From: Mesostigma viride
Lineage: Eukaryota > Streptophyta > Mesostigmatophyceae > Mesostigmatales > Mesostigmataceae
DNA: 64,000 bases
Reading direction: 5' to 3'
NCBI GenBank assembly: GCA_009746045.1
Contig: RPFO01001075.1
Location: 219,501 to 283,500, forward strand
Shown here: piece after piece, positions 46,320 through 58,284 of the stretch
Layout: every line of letters starts with the position of its first letter
Numbering within the stretch: position 1 is the first letter of the stretch
Position numbers and translations under genes: made by a program
The notes under the pieces: model-generated
Seen by the model: the letters and a program-made list of their open reading frames with translations, nothing else
The model's database searches: none
What the model was told of the DNA's origin: nothing

Positions 46320-46889
46320 GAAACAATTGAGCACCGCTTTCTCTACTGCCAAGTGAGCGGGGTGTGGCAATGGTTGTTTAACGTATGGTCCGCATATGGA
46401 CCGCGCTACCACATTCCACACTAACGCTATCCGTGCGTTGTATCATATTCGGTATGGCGGGGACCCCCGGGGAGGAGCTATCCGACAGTCAACTAGCCTG
46501 GGTATGGCTCCGAACTAATATGCTATACGCGATCTGGACTATCCGGAACGAGACGGTTTTCAAAGTGCGGCACGAATACACCAAAGCCGCCGTGGTGAGC
46601 TCGAGGCGGTTTATCTTCCTCTGGAACTCAGCAATGCGTCGCGCTTGGCTCTTGGCGCAAGAACAATACAAGGTGTGGGACCCCGGCCCCAACAATGACA
46701 GGCCCAGCCCCTTGGAGCTCTTCCATGCTCTCCTGGGACGCAACAGGGTGTTTACTTGCATTCCTCACGGTGACCTTACGCGCGTCACTTGGCTCCCCTG
46801 GTCACACAATGCTCCTTTCTAAAGGGCTGATTTTTTTAAGTATATTAGAATTTCTCCATTTAATTTTTAATAAACCCTTTTCTCCTTAT

Positions 46890-47595
46890 TTTATCATGGT
46901 TTCAAGCCCCCCTGACAGTAAACATCATGCAGCCCAAGGGAGAAGTGATGTTGGCACGGTATCCCATGGTTTCCCATGCCTGGCCATCATGCCTTCTCCC
47001 GTGTGCCCTTGCTATGCACGTTTTGACAACTCACAACAGGAGTCACCACATGGGCTACCTTCCATTTTTGCATGATTCCAAGCTCCCCTGTCAGGATTCA
47101 TCGTGGTGGCCAAGAGGGAAGTGATGTTGGCACGGTATCCCATGGTTTTCCATGCCTGACCATCATGCCTTCTTCCGCGTGCCCTTGCTATGCACATTTT
47201 GACAACTCACAACAGGAGTCACCACATGGGCTACCTTCCATTTTTGCATGATTCCAAGCTCCCCTGTCAGGATTCATCGTGGTGGCCAAGAGGGAAGTTA
47301 TGTTGGCAAAGTATCCCATGGTTTCCCATGCCTGACCATCATGCCTTCTCCCGTGTGCCCTTGCTATGCATGTTTTGACAATTCACAACAGGAGTCACAA
47401 CATGGGTTACCTTCCATTTTTGCATGATTTCAAGCTGCCCCGTCAGGAGTCATCATGGTGGCCAAGAGGGAAGTTATGTTGGCACGGTACAATCCGTGTA
47501 TCCAATTGTTTCCCATGCCTGACCATCATGCCTTCTCCCGTGTGCCCTTGCTATGCATGCTTTGGCAACTCACAACAGGAGTGACTGCTAATGTG
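46890..47595. repeat. 176-bp satellite, about four units
   Basis: TTGGCACGGT-type words at 46951, 47126, 47303 and 47479 give a 175-177 bp period. Units contain CATGCCTGACCATCATGCC and ACAACTCACAACAGGAGT. Confidence 0.9.
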
Positions 47596-47599
47596 AAAC

Positions 47600-48815
47600 A
47601 TAAATGCCCCCCTGCCCCCCTGCCCCCCTGCCCGTACGTGCCCAGCTGCCCAGCTGCCCAGCTGCCCAGCTGCCCAGCTGCCCCCCCCCCAGTGACCACA
47701 CACACCTGCCTACCTACTCCCATGCCCGCATGGCCGAATGCCCGCATGCACCCACATGCCCACACCTGCAAACACACACCCACACATGCCCAAACATGCC
47801 CAAACATGCCCAAACATGCCCACACATATGCCCCCCCCCACACACACATGCACACCTGCCCAAGCGCAGGCCCAGGCCCAGGCCACGCCCAGGCCCAGGC
47901 CCAGGCCAGGCCCAGGCCCAGGCCCACGCCCACGCCCACGCCACGCCCGCCGGCCACGCCCCACGCCCACGCCCACGCCCACGCCACGCCCACGCCCACG
48001 CCCACGCCCAGCCACGCCCGCCCAGCCACGCCTACGCCACGTCCACATGCACACATGCACACATGTACATGCCCGCACCTGCCCACACATGCACCACAAT
48101 GCCACATGCCCTCACGCGCAACACATGCCCACACATGCCCACACATGCCCACACAATGCCCACACATGCCCACACATGCCCACACATGCCACACATGCCA
48201 CACATGCCCACACATCACACCATATGCCCACACCTGCCCACCCCACACCTGCCCACACCTGCTCGCACATATGCCCATACCTGCCCACACCTGCCCACAC
48301 CTGCCCACACCGCCCACACCTGCCCACACCTGCCCCCAATGCCACACCTGCCCACACCAGCCCACACCTGCCCAACACATGCCCACACGCTGCCCACACT
48401 GCCCAAACCTGCCCACACCGCCCACACTGCCACACATCACACATGCCACACATGCCCACACATGCCCACACATGCCCACACATGCCACAACCTGCCCACA
48501 CCTGCCCACACTGCCCACACTGCCCACACCTGCCACACATATGCCACACATGCACACATGCAATGCCCAACATGCACACATGACAACCTGCCACACATGC
48601 ACACCTGCCCACCCATGCCCACCCTGCACACACCTGCCCTCACAACGCACACACCTGCCCACACATGCCCACACATGCCCACATGCCCTCACGCGCACAC
48701 ACATGCCCGCACATGCCCACATGCCACACATGCCCTACGCGCACACACATGCCACACATGCCTCACGCGCACACGCATGCCCGCACATGCGCACACATGC
48801 ACCCACATGCACACA
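47600..48815. repeat. C-rich CCCACACATG / CCCAGGCC / CCCACG satellite
   Basis: A low-complexity C-rich strand: GCCCAGCT units at 47640, GCCCAGGCCC and GCCCACGCC at 47870-48030, then CCCACACATG and CCCACACCTG. Long ORFs on both strands are compositional. Confidence 0.93.
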
Positions 48816-49980
48816 CTATGACCAGCAAATGCAGATAGCTTACAAATAGAAAGGAGATGAACAAGCACGCAGTAATCAACTGTCTGCATGGAGGCACATC
48901 ATTCAGACATGTCCCCACATTTTACACATTACAACTGGACACGTGGAAACCAAGCCAATATAAGCCAATGAAATGTCCTCGACGGCGAGTTAGGAGATAG
49001 CAGCAGGTAGAAGTTATAATGCAACTGCGGAAAAGGAATTTAAGTAGCTGCAGATGCAATGGCATTTCTTGCAAAGGCGCGCACACTGGCAAGGTCGTGG
49101 ACATTGATGCGGAAGCAGGTGCAGAGGCAAGCTTAGGTGCGAGTGCAACTGTACATGCAAGTTAAAAGGAGACGTGAATGCAGCTGCTAAGCGCGACCAT
49201 GTCCCAGCCACATCCCCAACAATAGTGGCCGCGGTAATTGCAACGCTGAATGCAATCATGGACTGCAGACACAAATGCCAGAATAGCTGCAGCGCAAAAC
49301 GTCCGTGTAATTGTTTAGAATCACACGGAGAATGGAAAACCGGGTGCTAATACTGATGGTAAGGTCAACTGGAATGTGATGCAGTCGACATGAGGATGCA
49401 TGTGACAGCGGCACAGGCAGAGGCAGGCATGCTAAGCCCAACAAACATGCAACAAAATACTCTGCTAAGGCAGATAGAGGCCGAGGCAATGGCAAACGGA
49501 AAATGTAAAATGCGATATATGATATATGAAGGCGTAATTTGCTTTAGGCATTCAACGTGCCCACGTATGATAAACAACTTTTGCCGGATTTCAACGCCGT
49601 TACTTTGTTCTTGGCTGTCAAGACCGGCGACCTTTGTCCGAAATTGCCTACGGTTGGTTTCTTATAACGGCTTTGCTCAGTGAATTCAAAGGCTTGCCCG
49701 AACATCGCGTTTAAAGCTATTGCTGTCGCCGCTATGGCCCACCACCCGATGGCCAGCCCGAGTTCGCCCGTATTTAATCCAACAGCAAATGGCGATCCAT
49801 GAAAACACTGATGACACGGCTTCCGTTTCTAGAACTACCAGGCCCGTCGTCAATGCAAATTAAGCACGTAATTCGCAAATTACATAATGATTGTGACGAC
49901 AATGATTGTGTCTCGCCACGGTCAATTACCTCATAGACTACGCTGCTAAGACACGCCACGGCCAACGGGGACAAGCAGGC
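48816..49980. other. No gene recognised
   Basis: Mixed composition, short ORFs, no family motif and no clear repeats. Confidence 0.5.
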
Positions 49981-49990
49981 GCAGGCGCAG

Positions 49991-50935
49991 GTCGGCAATG
50001 AAAATGTTGCCGACCTGTCCAAGTGCGCAGCAGCTGTCCTACTCAATGCGGGCAGCCAGGCCCGCAAGTTGGACAGCTGCTGCGTGCAGAGGCAGGTCGG
50101 CAATGCAAATGTTGCCGACCTGTCCAAGTGCGCAGCAGCTGTCCTACCTAATGCGGGCAGCCAGGCCCGCAAGTTGGACAGCTGCTGCGTGCAGAGGCAG
50201 GTCGGCAATGAAAATGTTGCGACCTGTCCAAGTGCGCAGCAGCTGTCCTACTCAATGCGGGCAGCCAGGCCGCAAGTTGGACAGCTGCTGCGTGCAGAGG
50301 CAGGTCGGCAATGCAAATGTTGCCGACCTGTCAAGTGCGCAGCAGCTGTCCTACTCAATGCGGGCAGCCAGGCCCGCAAGTTGGACAGCTGCTGCGTGCA
50401 GAGGCAGGTCGGCAATGCAAATGTTGCCGACCTGTCCAAGTGCGCAGCAGCTGTCCTACTCAATGCGGGCAGCCAGGCCCGCAAGTTGGACAGCTGCTGC
50501 GTGCAGAGGCAGGTCGGCAATGCAAATGTTGCCGGCCTTTCCAAGTGCGCAGCAGCTGTCCTACTCAATGCGGGCAGCCAGGCCCGCTAGTAGAACAGCT
50601 GCTGCGTGCAGAGGCAGGTCGGCCTGGGTCGGCAATGCAAATGTTGCCGACCTGTCCAAGTGCGCAGCAGCTGTCCTACTCAATGCGGGCAGCCAGGCCC
50701 GCTAGTAGAACAGCTGCTGCGTGCAGAGGCAGGTCGGCAATGCAAATGTTGCCGACCTGTCCAAGTGCGCAGCAGCTGTTCTACTCAATGCGGGCAGCCA
50801 GGCCCGCAAGTTGGACAGCTGCTGCGTGCAGAGGCAGGTCGGCAATGCAAATGTTGCCGGCCTTTCCAAGTGCGCAGCAGCTGTCCTACTCAATGCGGGC
50901 AGCCAGGCCGCAAGTAGAACCTGCTGCCATTCGTC
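49991..50935. repeat. 105-bp hairpin-forming satellite, about nine units
   Basis: Units start GTCGGCAATG at 49991, 50096, 50201, 50304 and so on. Each holds a stem GTCGGCAA / TTGCCGAC around an 8-base loop and a stem GCGGGC / GCCCGC. Longer arms GCAGCAGCTGTCC / GGACAGCTGCTGC pair within or between units. One unit near 50620 has a 9-bp internal duplication. Confidence 0.93.
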
Positions 50936-52020
50936 GAGTTGAGTAACCCGCGCCGGTGGTCCGACAGCTGCTGCAAGCAGGTCTGTTCTGCCGAGCTGTT
51001 GAGGTTGGCAGTTGGCACGTCTTGGCAGCTTGCCACGTCTTGGGAGCTGTCTTGGCTTGCCAGCTTCCAGCTAACGGAAAGAGGCTTATGGCGGAAAACG
51101 TAAATGAATTGCGGGGACTAAAATGAAAAATCATGTAAATGAGCAACCAGCGCAGGCCAGAAATCGGGAGAATCCGGACCATGGTAGCTCGAGCCTGCGT
51201 TATCTTGTCCGCGTGTTCGAGTCATCATGTGTGTGCGGGGCTGATGGGCACCACGGTACGGCTATTTTGGCTTGCATGTTGGTGACGAAGTTGCAACTAG
51301 GTTGAGAAACCTATTGTCTGGTCATGAACTCATGGTACATTATTTGGGACTGACGCGCTGAGCAAATGGATTACGATAAAGCATTTAATTGGAAATGCAG
51401 ATCAGCGCTGGGCCAGGCGGCAGGCTTTCGATGATGTGTGGGTCTCGCCAGGTTCGTCAGCTATGTAGATTCGTATCAGCACTGCAGCAGTGGCCTCCTA
51501 TGAACATTGCATGCTTTGTTATAATTATTCCGTTGGTGTAAATGGGTAAGTAAGGGTCTGAACGTCGCAATTGAAGATAGCCGATTGGCAGTTCCTAGTG
51601 ACTTAATAAGGTCGTTGCTACTAATTTACGGCGTGAAAGCGCGTCTATCTTGCTGTTCGAGGATTAGCTTCCACTGGGCTGTCACGTGTGAGTTTTCGGT
51701 TTCTGATAAGCACTCCTTTCCAAGCTGTAAACGCAAGCTTTTTCTGCTTCTTAGTCGTCGTCTTCTAGATGAGGAAGAGAAGGAACGGTATTACGAATGC
51801 ATGAGTCTATTCAGGCCCCGGAAATGTTGGAGACTGGACATCCCCTTCGGAATATGTCAGGCTTAGTAGGCGTCGCATGGGCCACTATATTGTCTAACAT
51901 TGTTGCAGTGAGCAACTCCAAAGGGTAAGCATGACTGCCACTGGCATCTGGGACGAGCACAACTCCGTGATGAACGGGATGGGCGTGTGCACGCGCACAT
52001 ACATTGATGCCTGGACCAAT
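50936..52020. other. No gene recognised; holds a dispersed repeat
   Basis: 51141-51212 is a segment shared almost exactly with 59648-59702 and 60010-60035 (GCAGGCCAGAAATCGGGAGA, ATCCGGACCATGG). The rest shows short ORFs only. Confidence 0.6.
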
Positions 52021-52023
52021 GGG

Positions 52024-53186
52024 CATGGGTTTGGGCATGGGCATGGGCACGGTCATCAGGATGCCTGGCAAGTCGCTTGTGCAGGTGGCATGCGTGTGCA
52101 TGTGTGTGCAGGTGCAGGTGGCATGCGTGTGCATGTGTGTGCATGTGTGGGCATGTGTGGGCATGTGTGTGCATGCGTGTGCATGTGTGTGCATGTGTGT
52201 GCACGTGTGTGCATGTGTGGGCATGTGTGTGAATGTGTGGGCACGTGTGGGCACGTGTGTGCATGTGTGTGCGCGTGTGGGCAGGTGTGGGCATGTGTGG
52301 GCATGTGGGCATGTGTGGGCATGTGTGTGGGCAGGTGTGGGCAGGTGTGGGCAGGTGTGGGCAGGTGTGGGCATGTGTGGGCATGTGTGGGCACGTGTGG
52401 GCATGTGTGGGCATGTGTGGGCATGTGTGGGCATGTGTGGGCAGGTGTGGGCAGGTGTGGGCAGGTGTGGGCAGGTGTGGGCAGGTGTGTGAATGTGTGG
52501 GCACGTGTGGGCAGGTGTGGGGAGGTGTGGGCAGGTGTGGGCAGGTGTGGGCAGGTGTGGGCAGGTGTGGGCAGGTGTGGGCAGGTGTGGGCAGGTGTGG
52601 GCACGTGTGGGCAGGTGTGGGCAGGTGTGGGCAGGTGTGGGCAGGTGTGGGCATGTGTGGGCATGTGTGTGCATGTGTGGGCATGTGTGGGCAGGTGTGG
52701 GCAGGTGTGGGCATGTGTGGGCATGTGCGGGCACGTGTGGGCATGTGCGTGCATGTGTGGGCACGTGTGGGCAGGTGTGTGCATGTGTGGGCATGTGTGG
52801 GCAGGTGTGCGTGCGCGTGTGGGCAGGTGTGGGCAGGTGTGGGCAGGTGTGTGCGCGTGTGGGCAGGTGTGGGCAGGTGTGGGCAGGTGTGGGCAGGTGG
52901 GCAGGTGTGTGCGTGGGCGTGGGTGTGGGGGCGTGCGCATGGGCGTGGGCGTGGGCGTGGGCGTGCGCGTGCGCGTGCGCGTGGGCGTGGGCGTGGGCGT
53001 GTGCGTGGGTGTGGGCGTGGGCGTGGGCGTGGGCGTGGGCGTGGGCGTGGGCGTGGGCGTGGGCGTGGGCGTGGGCGTGGGCGTGGGCGTGGGCGTGGGC
53101 GTGGGCGTGGGCGTGGGCGTGGGCGTGGGCGTGGGCGTGGGCGTGGGCGTGGGCGTGGGCGTGGGCATGGGCGTGGGCGCTGGAGG
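52024..53186. repeat. GTGTGGGCAT/GTGTGGGCAG and (GTGGGC)n satellite
   Basis: About 80 10-bp units with a T/G/C variable position, turning near 52910 into a 6-bp GTGGGC array that runs to 53180. The G-rich strand is plus. Open in every frame by periodicity. Confidence 0.95.
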
Positions 53187-53189
53187 CCA

Positions 53190-54050
53190 GCATCGCAGCT
53201 GCACGTGTGAACGCGATGCATGCCATGGTGGATGGGCATATCCGCAATGGCATTGAATGCAGCCTTGGGATATTACCCACTAAGTCGAGGTCACACGCTG
53301 GCGTAGTGGTCTTGCAGTTGTAAGCTGCCGCCAATAGCTAATAACACATGCATATTCGGCCGTTTGAGTTTGTTTTGGTTATCGGCCATTGGACATATAG
53401 CATATAGCTTGGCCGCCCTTGATGATCAATTGTTTCATCGACTACAACCAATGTTGCCATGCGGTTCCATGGTCACCTGCACACAACTGTTGGGATCTAG
53501 TTGTTTATTGTGACAAGAGCATGACAGTTGCATTGTGACATGTATGTGGGATGGCGTGCCATACATGGTTGTCTTCTTGATGTGTATCATGGACATCATA
53601 TAATAAACACTGGGCATATGTATTACACTACCTAATAAACTTGTCCGATGGTCCCATGCTCGCTGCCAAGCAGCATGACCTCTGCATGTCGATGGTGTCC
53701 ATGGTATTTTGAGATGATTGTTCGATGTGCCCTTTGGCTTGTAAGGAAATCTAGATACTTATCACAGCACTTGTCTAGCACATGACCAGTCTTGCACGTT
53801 GGCTTAGCACACCTCCCCCGGACATGCATTCAGTAAACTTGAATTCCTTGAAAGAGGCTGTGCGCCATGATAGACAGCTGTCACCGTCACTGCTCGACCT
53901 GTCACGCACACACGCTATGCATGCACGGGGCAACGGGCGTTAGCCGAACTGGGGGGATAAGGCTTGAGAGGGTAAGAGAGGAGTGATCGTGTAGTTCTAG
54001 CGACTATATACACAGTATCTGAGCATCCAAACAAGGTCTAGCTGCATCCC
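53190..54050. other. No gene recognised
   Basis: Moderately A/T-rich, short ORFs without family signal. Confidence 0.5.
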
Positions 54051-54055
54051 TGGTC

Positions 54056-54230
54056 AAAATTTAATAAACCAAAAAAATTCTTATATACTTAAAAAAATCA
54101 GCCCAAACCTTTCACCTATCACACTACCCTCAGAGGGTAACCAGCTGGTCGATACGTGGTACCTCTTAACCTAATGATATTCCTATTGGTTAATAAAAAT
54201 ACCCATTTACCCGGAAAAAAAAGGCTAGTA
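54056..54230 (-). mobile_element. LINE-D type 3' end
   Basis: The minus strand reads GGGCTGATTTTTTTAAGTAT, then an A/T-rich run as after LINE-D at 46830, ending at about 54056. The right part (AAAATACCCATTTACCC) resembles the tandem units at 35040. Confidence 0.55.
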
Positions 54231-54232
54231 AT

Positions 54233-54377
54233 TAATTAATTAATTAATTAATTAGACTCGTGCTCCCGTTGGGGAGTCACGGAGCATTCACCCCGATGGA
54301 TGGATGGATGGATGGGTGCAAACATTCCTACCGGTCTAATCTATTATCTACATTGGCTACATACTACATCTATCTAA
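54233..54377 (-). mobile_element. LINE-A 3' fragment
   Basis: (TTAA)n tail, terminal hairpin, five GATG units, CCTACCGGTCTAATCTA. It breaks off at 54377 against C2 sequence. Confidence 0.75.
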
Positions 54378-54592
54378 CATCACTCCATTGGGAGTCAATG
54401 TAGCACATATCCCTGAGAAGGGGCATATGGCTTTTAATACATCCTAGGCTACTTCATGCAAGGGTGGGAATGTAAGCTACCCTTGCTCTAGCCGGTGCAC
54501 CAGGGCACCGGCACCACCATGCTGTCTCAGGTTCAACCCGCCTAAGGGGGGGATCCTGGCACGGGGGAGGAAGATCATCATGGCTATACAAT

Positions 54593-55282
54593 TAATTAAT
54601 TAATTAAAATCATAGCTCCGTGGGGAGCATATGTAACACATAGCCCTGAGAAAGGGGCATCTATGGGTTTGTAATACAATCAGGGCGACAACCTGCAGCT
54701 GTAGGATGTACAACTATCACCTGCTCTGGGTGCACTAGGTGCACCTGCACCTCCATGATGGTTCATGCCTCCTAAACAAGCACAGGCACCCAGGGGGGGC
54801 TTGAGGAGAGGGCCTAGAAGGCCTGCATGACATATGGGGTGGAAGGTATGTGGCTAGGCTATAGCTAGGGTACACATGGCCTCTCAGCAGGGAGTAACTC
54901 CCTGCATGGGCAAAGCATGACTCGAAATTGCTACGGCTATTGCAAGGGCGGGTGTGGGCCCATCACGTAGGCATACATGGCCACGTCACTAAGCTTTCTA
55001 GTCTACACTACTGCTATATATTCCCTAGGCTGGGGTGGCTGGGGTGGCTGGGGCGGCAGGGGTCGCCTGCCAGGGCTTGTGGGCGACGTAGATGTCCGCC
55101 CCCTTCCAGTAGACCGGCTTCTGCCCCGCCGTCTGCCGAAGCTGGAGGTAGGTCGGCCATAACTCCCGGCGCCGTCACTTTGTTGCTGCGTCAAGGTTAA
55201 GTCGTCGTCCAGCGTGTAGGCGGTCCCCCCAAGCCGCTTGCGACACTTGAGGAACTCCATCTTATCCGCCATCGGTGTCAAA
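54593..55282 (-). mobile_element. LINE-C (C1 subfamily) copy, 690 bp, TSD GGCTATACAAT
   Basis: GGCTATACAAT at 54582-54592 and 55283-55293. Tail at left, hairpin (minus strand GCTCC/GGAGC), 3' UTR, then an ORF1-like end at 55065-55281: ADKMEFLKCRKRLGGT and YTLDDDLTLTQQQ, a frame break, then KPVYWKGADIYV. Inserted into a C2 copy. Confidence 0.8.
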
Positions 55283-55502
55283 GGCTATACAATGGCTATA
55301 CAAGGGCTAGGGCATGGCTTCTCGACAGAGAGCATCTCTCTGCATAGGCATTAAATTATATTAAATTAAATTATAACATGCCTCCGTGGGGAGATCATGT
55401 AGCACATATTCCATGATGGATGGGGTGGATCGAGGAAGCCGCGTGATCGAACTATCCTAACTCTAAGCTATCTAGTCTAGAAAATCCTAACTACACTACT
55501 CA

Positions 55503-55850
55503 TCAAAACGCCTCCTCCGCTTGGGGGGAGGGGGCTTGCCCACAGGGTCGGGCGTGTGCGCCTTGACAATCCTCTTCCACCGCGTCTTGTCCTGCATGCA
55601 TGGCAGTCCAAAGACGGGAGAGAGAGTGGATGCGGTATTCAAACTGGGCTGGGACCACTAGGTCGTCCAGCAACATCTGGATGTAGTTCGTGATAGGTTT
55701 CCCTACCCTTTTGGGGATGCCCTCGGGGCCAGGCCAGGTCAGAATGTGTCGCCCTGGCTGGCCAAGCCGCTGGGGGCCGGCTAGACCAAGGGCGGTGTCG
55801 ACCTGGCTGGTGCGAGCAAGGTGTCCTACAATTGCTATCCTACGCTGCCT
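55503..55850 (-). pseudogene. LINE-B ORF C-terminal region after the deletion
   Basis: RQRRIAIVGHLARTSQVDT, GQPGRHILTWPGP, KRVGKPITNYIQMLLDDLV, RIHSLSRLW, then a frameshift and a basic Pro-rich end. In LINE-A the equivalent QRRLQLVGHLART lies about 370 residues past MLYK, so roughly 1.1 kb is missing here. Confidence 0.8.
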
Positions 55851-57888
55851 ACTTGTACAGCATGACGCGGATGGCCGTCTGCCACTCAGCAGGTGGAGGC
55901 TCGTCAGAGAGCAGGACACGGTTGCAGAACGCCAGCAGAAGATCCCTAACCGCCGGATCAGGGGTCTTCAGCAGCTCAGCAGAAAGGTGGTCGGCACCGA
56001 CCGCCGCATCGTACCGCAGGCGAGCAAGGGCGCCGTCCAATTCCTTCAAAGTGAAGGGGGGGACGACGTCGTCAGTGGCAAGGCAGCCCTCCTGCAAGGC
56101 GGGGACTTGGTAGTCCGCGGCCGAGGAGGGGGGCGCTGGCGGCGGCGGGGGTCCGGCGAACCCGAGGCGGGCGGCCGTCTCGGGGTGAAGCGGCGGGGGG
56201 GGGGCACGAGCCCCACCTGTCAAGGAAACATTGTGGGCCAACCAGCGGTCAAGGCTGACCGGCGCCGTGCCGTCCCCCGTGTGCTCCACCAGGGTGCGCT
56301 GCCGCCGGCCGCCGAGCCGGTCGAGGTTGTACCACATGTCCTTGCCCTGGTTGCGAGCCTGGCAGGCCTTGGCATCCGCGATGCACTGGGCCGCCTCCGC
56401 GTCCTGAGCGTGCTCGTAGGCCTCCACGAGGGCGGCCTTGAGCACTGGTTTCTGCAGCGGGTCCCGGTTACGCTTGAGACGGTGCCGGGCGGCCAAGACC
56501 TTGGGGTCCTGGCGGTAGAGCGGGCCGGGGCGGCGGCGGGGCATGACCGGCAGGTGCCGGGCCGCCAGCAACGGGGCACGGGCCGCAATTAGCCTGCAAA
56601 AATGGCGGCGTTGGGGGCATGCACCCTTGTCCAGCTCGTCGACGTCCGCCCTGGCGCCCAGGGCCGACAGGTACTCCCGTCGGCACTGGTTCCGCTCGTG
56701 CTTGGCGTCCGTCCAGTCCTCAGGATCTCCCCGGACCGGGCGTAGAGCAGACCAGTCAGGGCGGGCCACTGGGGCGCGGCGCGCGGGGACGTGGAACCGG
56801 AGCCGAATGGTCGCGCGCACCAACCGGTGGTCAGAGCACACCGTGGGCGTGTCAAACACTCGGGCGTCCAGAATCGAGGTGCACCTGGGCTGCCGTACCA
56901 CCACGTAGTCCAAACAGGCCTGACGGCCGTTAGGGCCACGAAAAGTGACCAAGTCCTGTGAGGGACGTTGAAAGTGGCAATTGACAGCAACCATCCCGCT
57001 ATCCCACAAAAAGGCAGAAAACAGGGGAGTGTTGTCGTTAGCTTCCGTGTCAGCAGGCGCAAAGCGACTGCCAGCAGTGCCCACGGGGAGCGTGGCATTG
57101 GCGTCGAGCAGCATAACCAAAAAGTGGCGGGCTGGGGTGACCCCCTCTAGGCTATGCAAGGACTCGAAGAACTCCTGGCGTGCCGACTCAGGTAGACCAC
57201 TATGGGGTGCATAGCCCACCCCCACCGTGAGGTGGTGCTTAGACCGCCCCTCGACGGAGGTGAAATGTGCTACCATAAGGCGGGGCGTTAGAAACTGAAG
57301 CGTGCTGAGGCTAGCAACTGCCAGCGGCGAACACAAAAGGCCAACACCACCTTGGCCTGGCGTCCCACTTCCAGCGAAGTAGAAACGCCAACCGCCTGCA
57401 AGGCGGTTAGTGCTCACCGTGCCAAATGGCACCGTGCGACGGTGTTCCTGCACGCCTAGAATAGATACACGATGTGCAATGCAAATTAATGCGACTAGCT
57501 CCTCTACCCGGCAGCTATGGTCGTCATCTGCTAGCAATGTGCGGGCGTTAAAGGTGGGAAGGGCCAAGGATGCCTGCTGGCCCACCAGGGGAGAACGGCG
57601 ATGGATGATGGGGGTGGATGCGGCGGGGGGTGGAGGTGGGGGTGGAACGGAGGGGGGAAGGGAAGCGGAGGAAATAGTGCTTTTCATCGCATTTATTTTG
57701 TCCTGCAAGCGTAGGATGCGAGCCTGCCGCTTGCTCGGGGTACTCGGGGTTGGGGCTGATTGCAAAACGCCGAGGCGTAGGTAATCTAGCAAGCGTTGGG
57801 TTTTACGAATCTGACATTTGACAGATGAGGTTGTAGCCCGAAATACCGGCACCACCATGGCTTTCACCCGACGGTTAGGTCGAGGCAT
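55849..57888 (-). pseudogene. LINE-B ORF: AP-type endonuclease and start of RT
   Basis: 679 residues from the ATG at 57888. About residues 110-360 form an exonuclease-endonuclease-phosphatase domain that nicks target DNA: VQEHR (catalytic Glu), LLDANA, CLDYVVV and CSDHRLV (Asp and His). A linker with RRRPGPLYRQD and DMWYNLDRLGG follows. The frame then enters the RT N-terminus (LAFCNRVLLSDEPPPAEW, MLYK) and stops. LINE-A has its whole RT after MLYK. Confidence 0.85.
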
Positions 57889-58284
57889 GGGAGTGGAACG
57901 GGACTGTTTACGGAGGCTGTCCCCGAAGCCTGTTAGCCGCGAGCCGACGAGGAAGGTTGTCTACCTACGGACACCACCGGAGGCAGCACCTGGCCTGCTA
58001 GACACCTCACGAGACTCCGCTCCGGGGGTGTTAATCTGAACACCTTTAATCACACCTAGACGATGGCAGCCGGGGGGCGCAGGCACACGGCTCACGTGCG
58101 TGGTGCCGCCATAATTAATAACGTGCAGAAAAATAGCGATATCTGCTGGGCAGGCCGCTGGCGATCATTTTGACCATTTTTGAACATGCGAAATCCTGGG
58201 CGATGGCTGCCAAAAATTAGATCAGCGTGTTCGTCATCAAAAGGCGAGTCTGTTGCAATTTACTACCCGACCATGCATAGGCAT

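Larger units (their letters stand above)
35215..46880 (+). pseudogene. LINE-D: plant-type LINE C-terminal region, split by two insertions
   Basis: Segments 35215-36257, 45730-46054 and 46329-46880. The first holds the post-RT motif FVWKQKGLISH and HGGLGLHNM, then a frameshift near 35397, then an open frame to the LTR element. The frame is exactly restored across GACCC (LPLDP then LEFGW). The zinc-binding tail typical of plant LINEs follows: C-x-C at CLCTFPSE, broken by the short LINE-A copy, then H-x4-C at EHRFLYC, and AIWTIRNETVF. The ORF ends at 46822. An A/T-rich 3' UTR begins GGGCTGATTTTTTT and recurs at about 54100 on the other strand. Confidence 0.8.
55352..58273 (-). mobile_element. 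LINE-B with endonuclease but RT core deleted, 2922 bp, TSD TGCATAGGCAT
   Basis: TGCATAGGCAT at 55341-55351 and 58274-58284. On the minus strand: 5' region, endonuclease ORF, an abrupt junction at 55850, the C-terminal region, 3' UTR, hairpin and TTTAA-type tail. Longest LINE copy in the window, and possibly complete at its 5' end. Confidence 0.85.

Noticed and set aside
47455-48849. ORFs of 400-464 codons rich in Cys, Pro, His, Thr
   Set aside because: Low-complexity C-rich satellite, open on both strands.
49991-50935. CRISPR array or large coding repeat protein
   Set aside because: No spacers between units. Frames change between units because unit lengths vary (103-105 bp).
51811-53334. 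ORFs of up to 507 codons
   Set aside because: Satellite GTGTGGGCAG and GTGGGC arrays; several frames are open at once.
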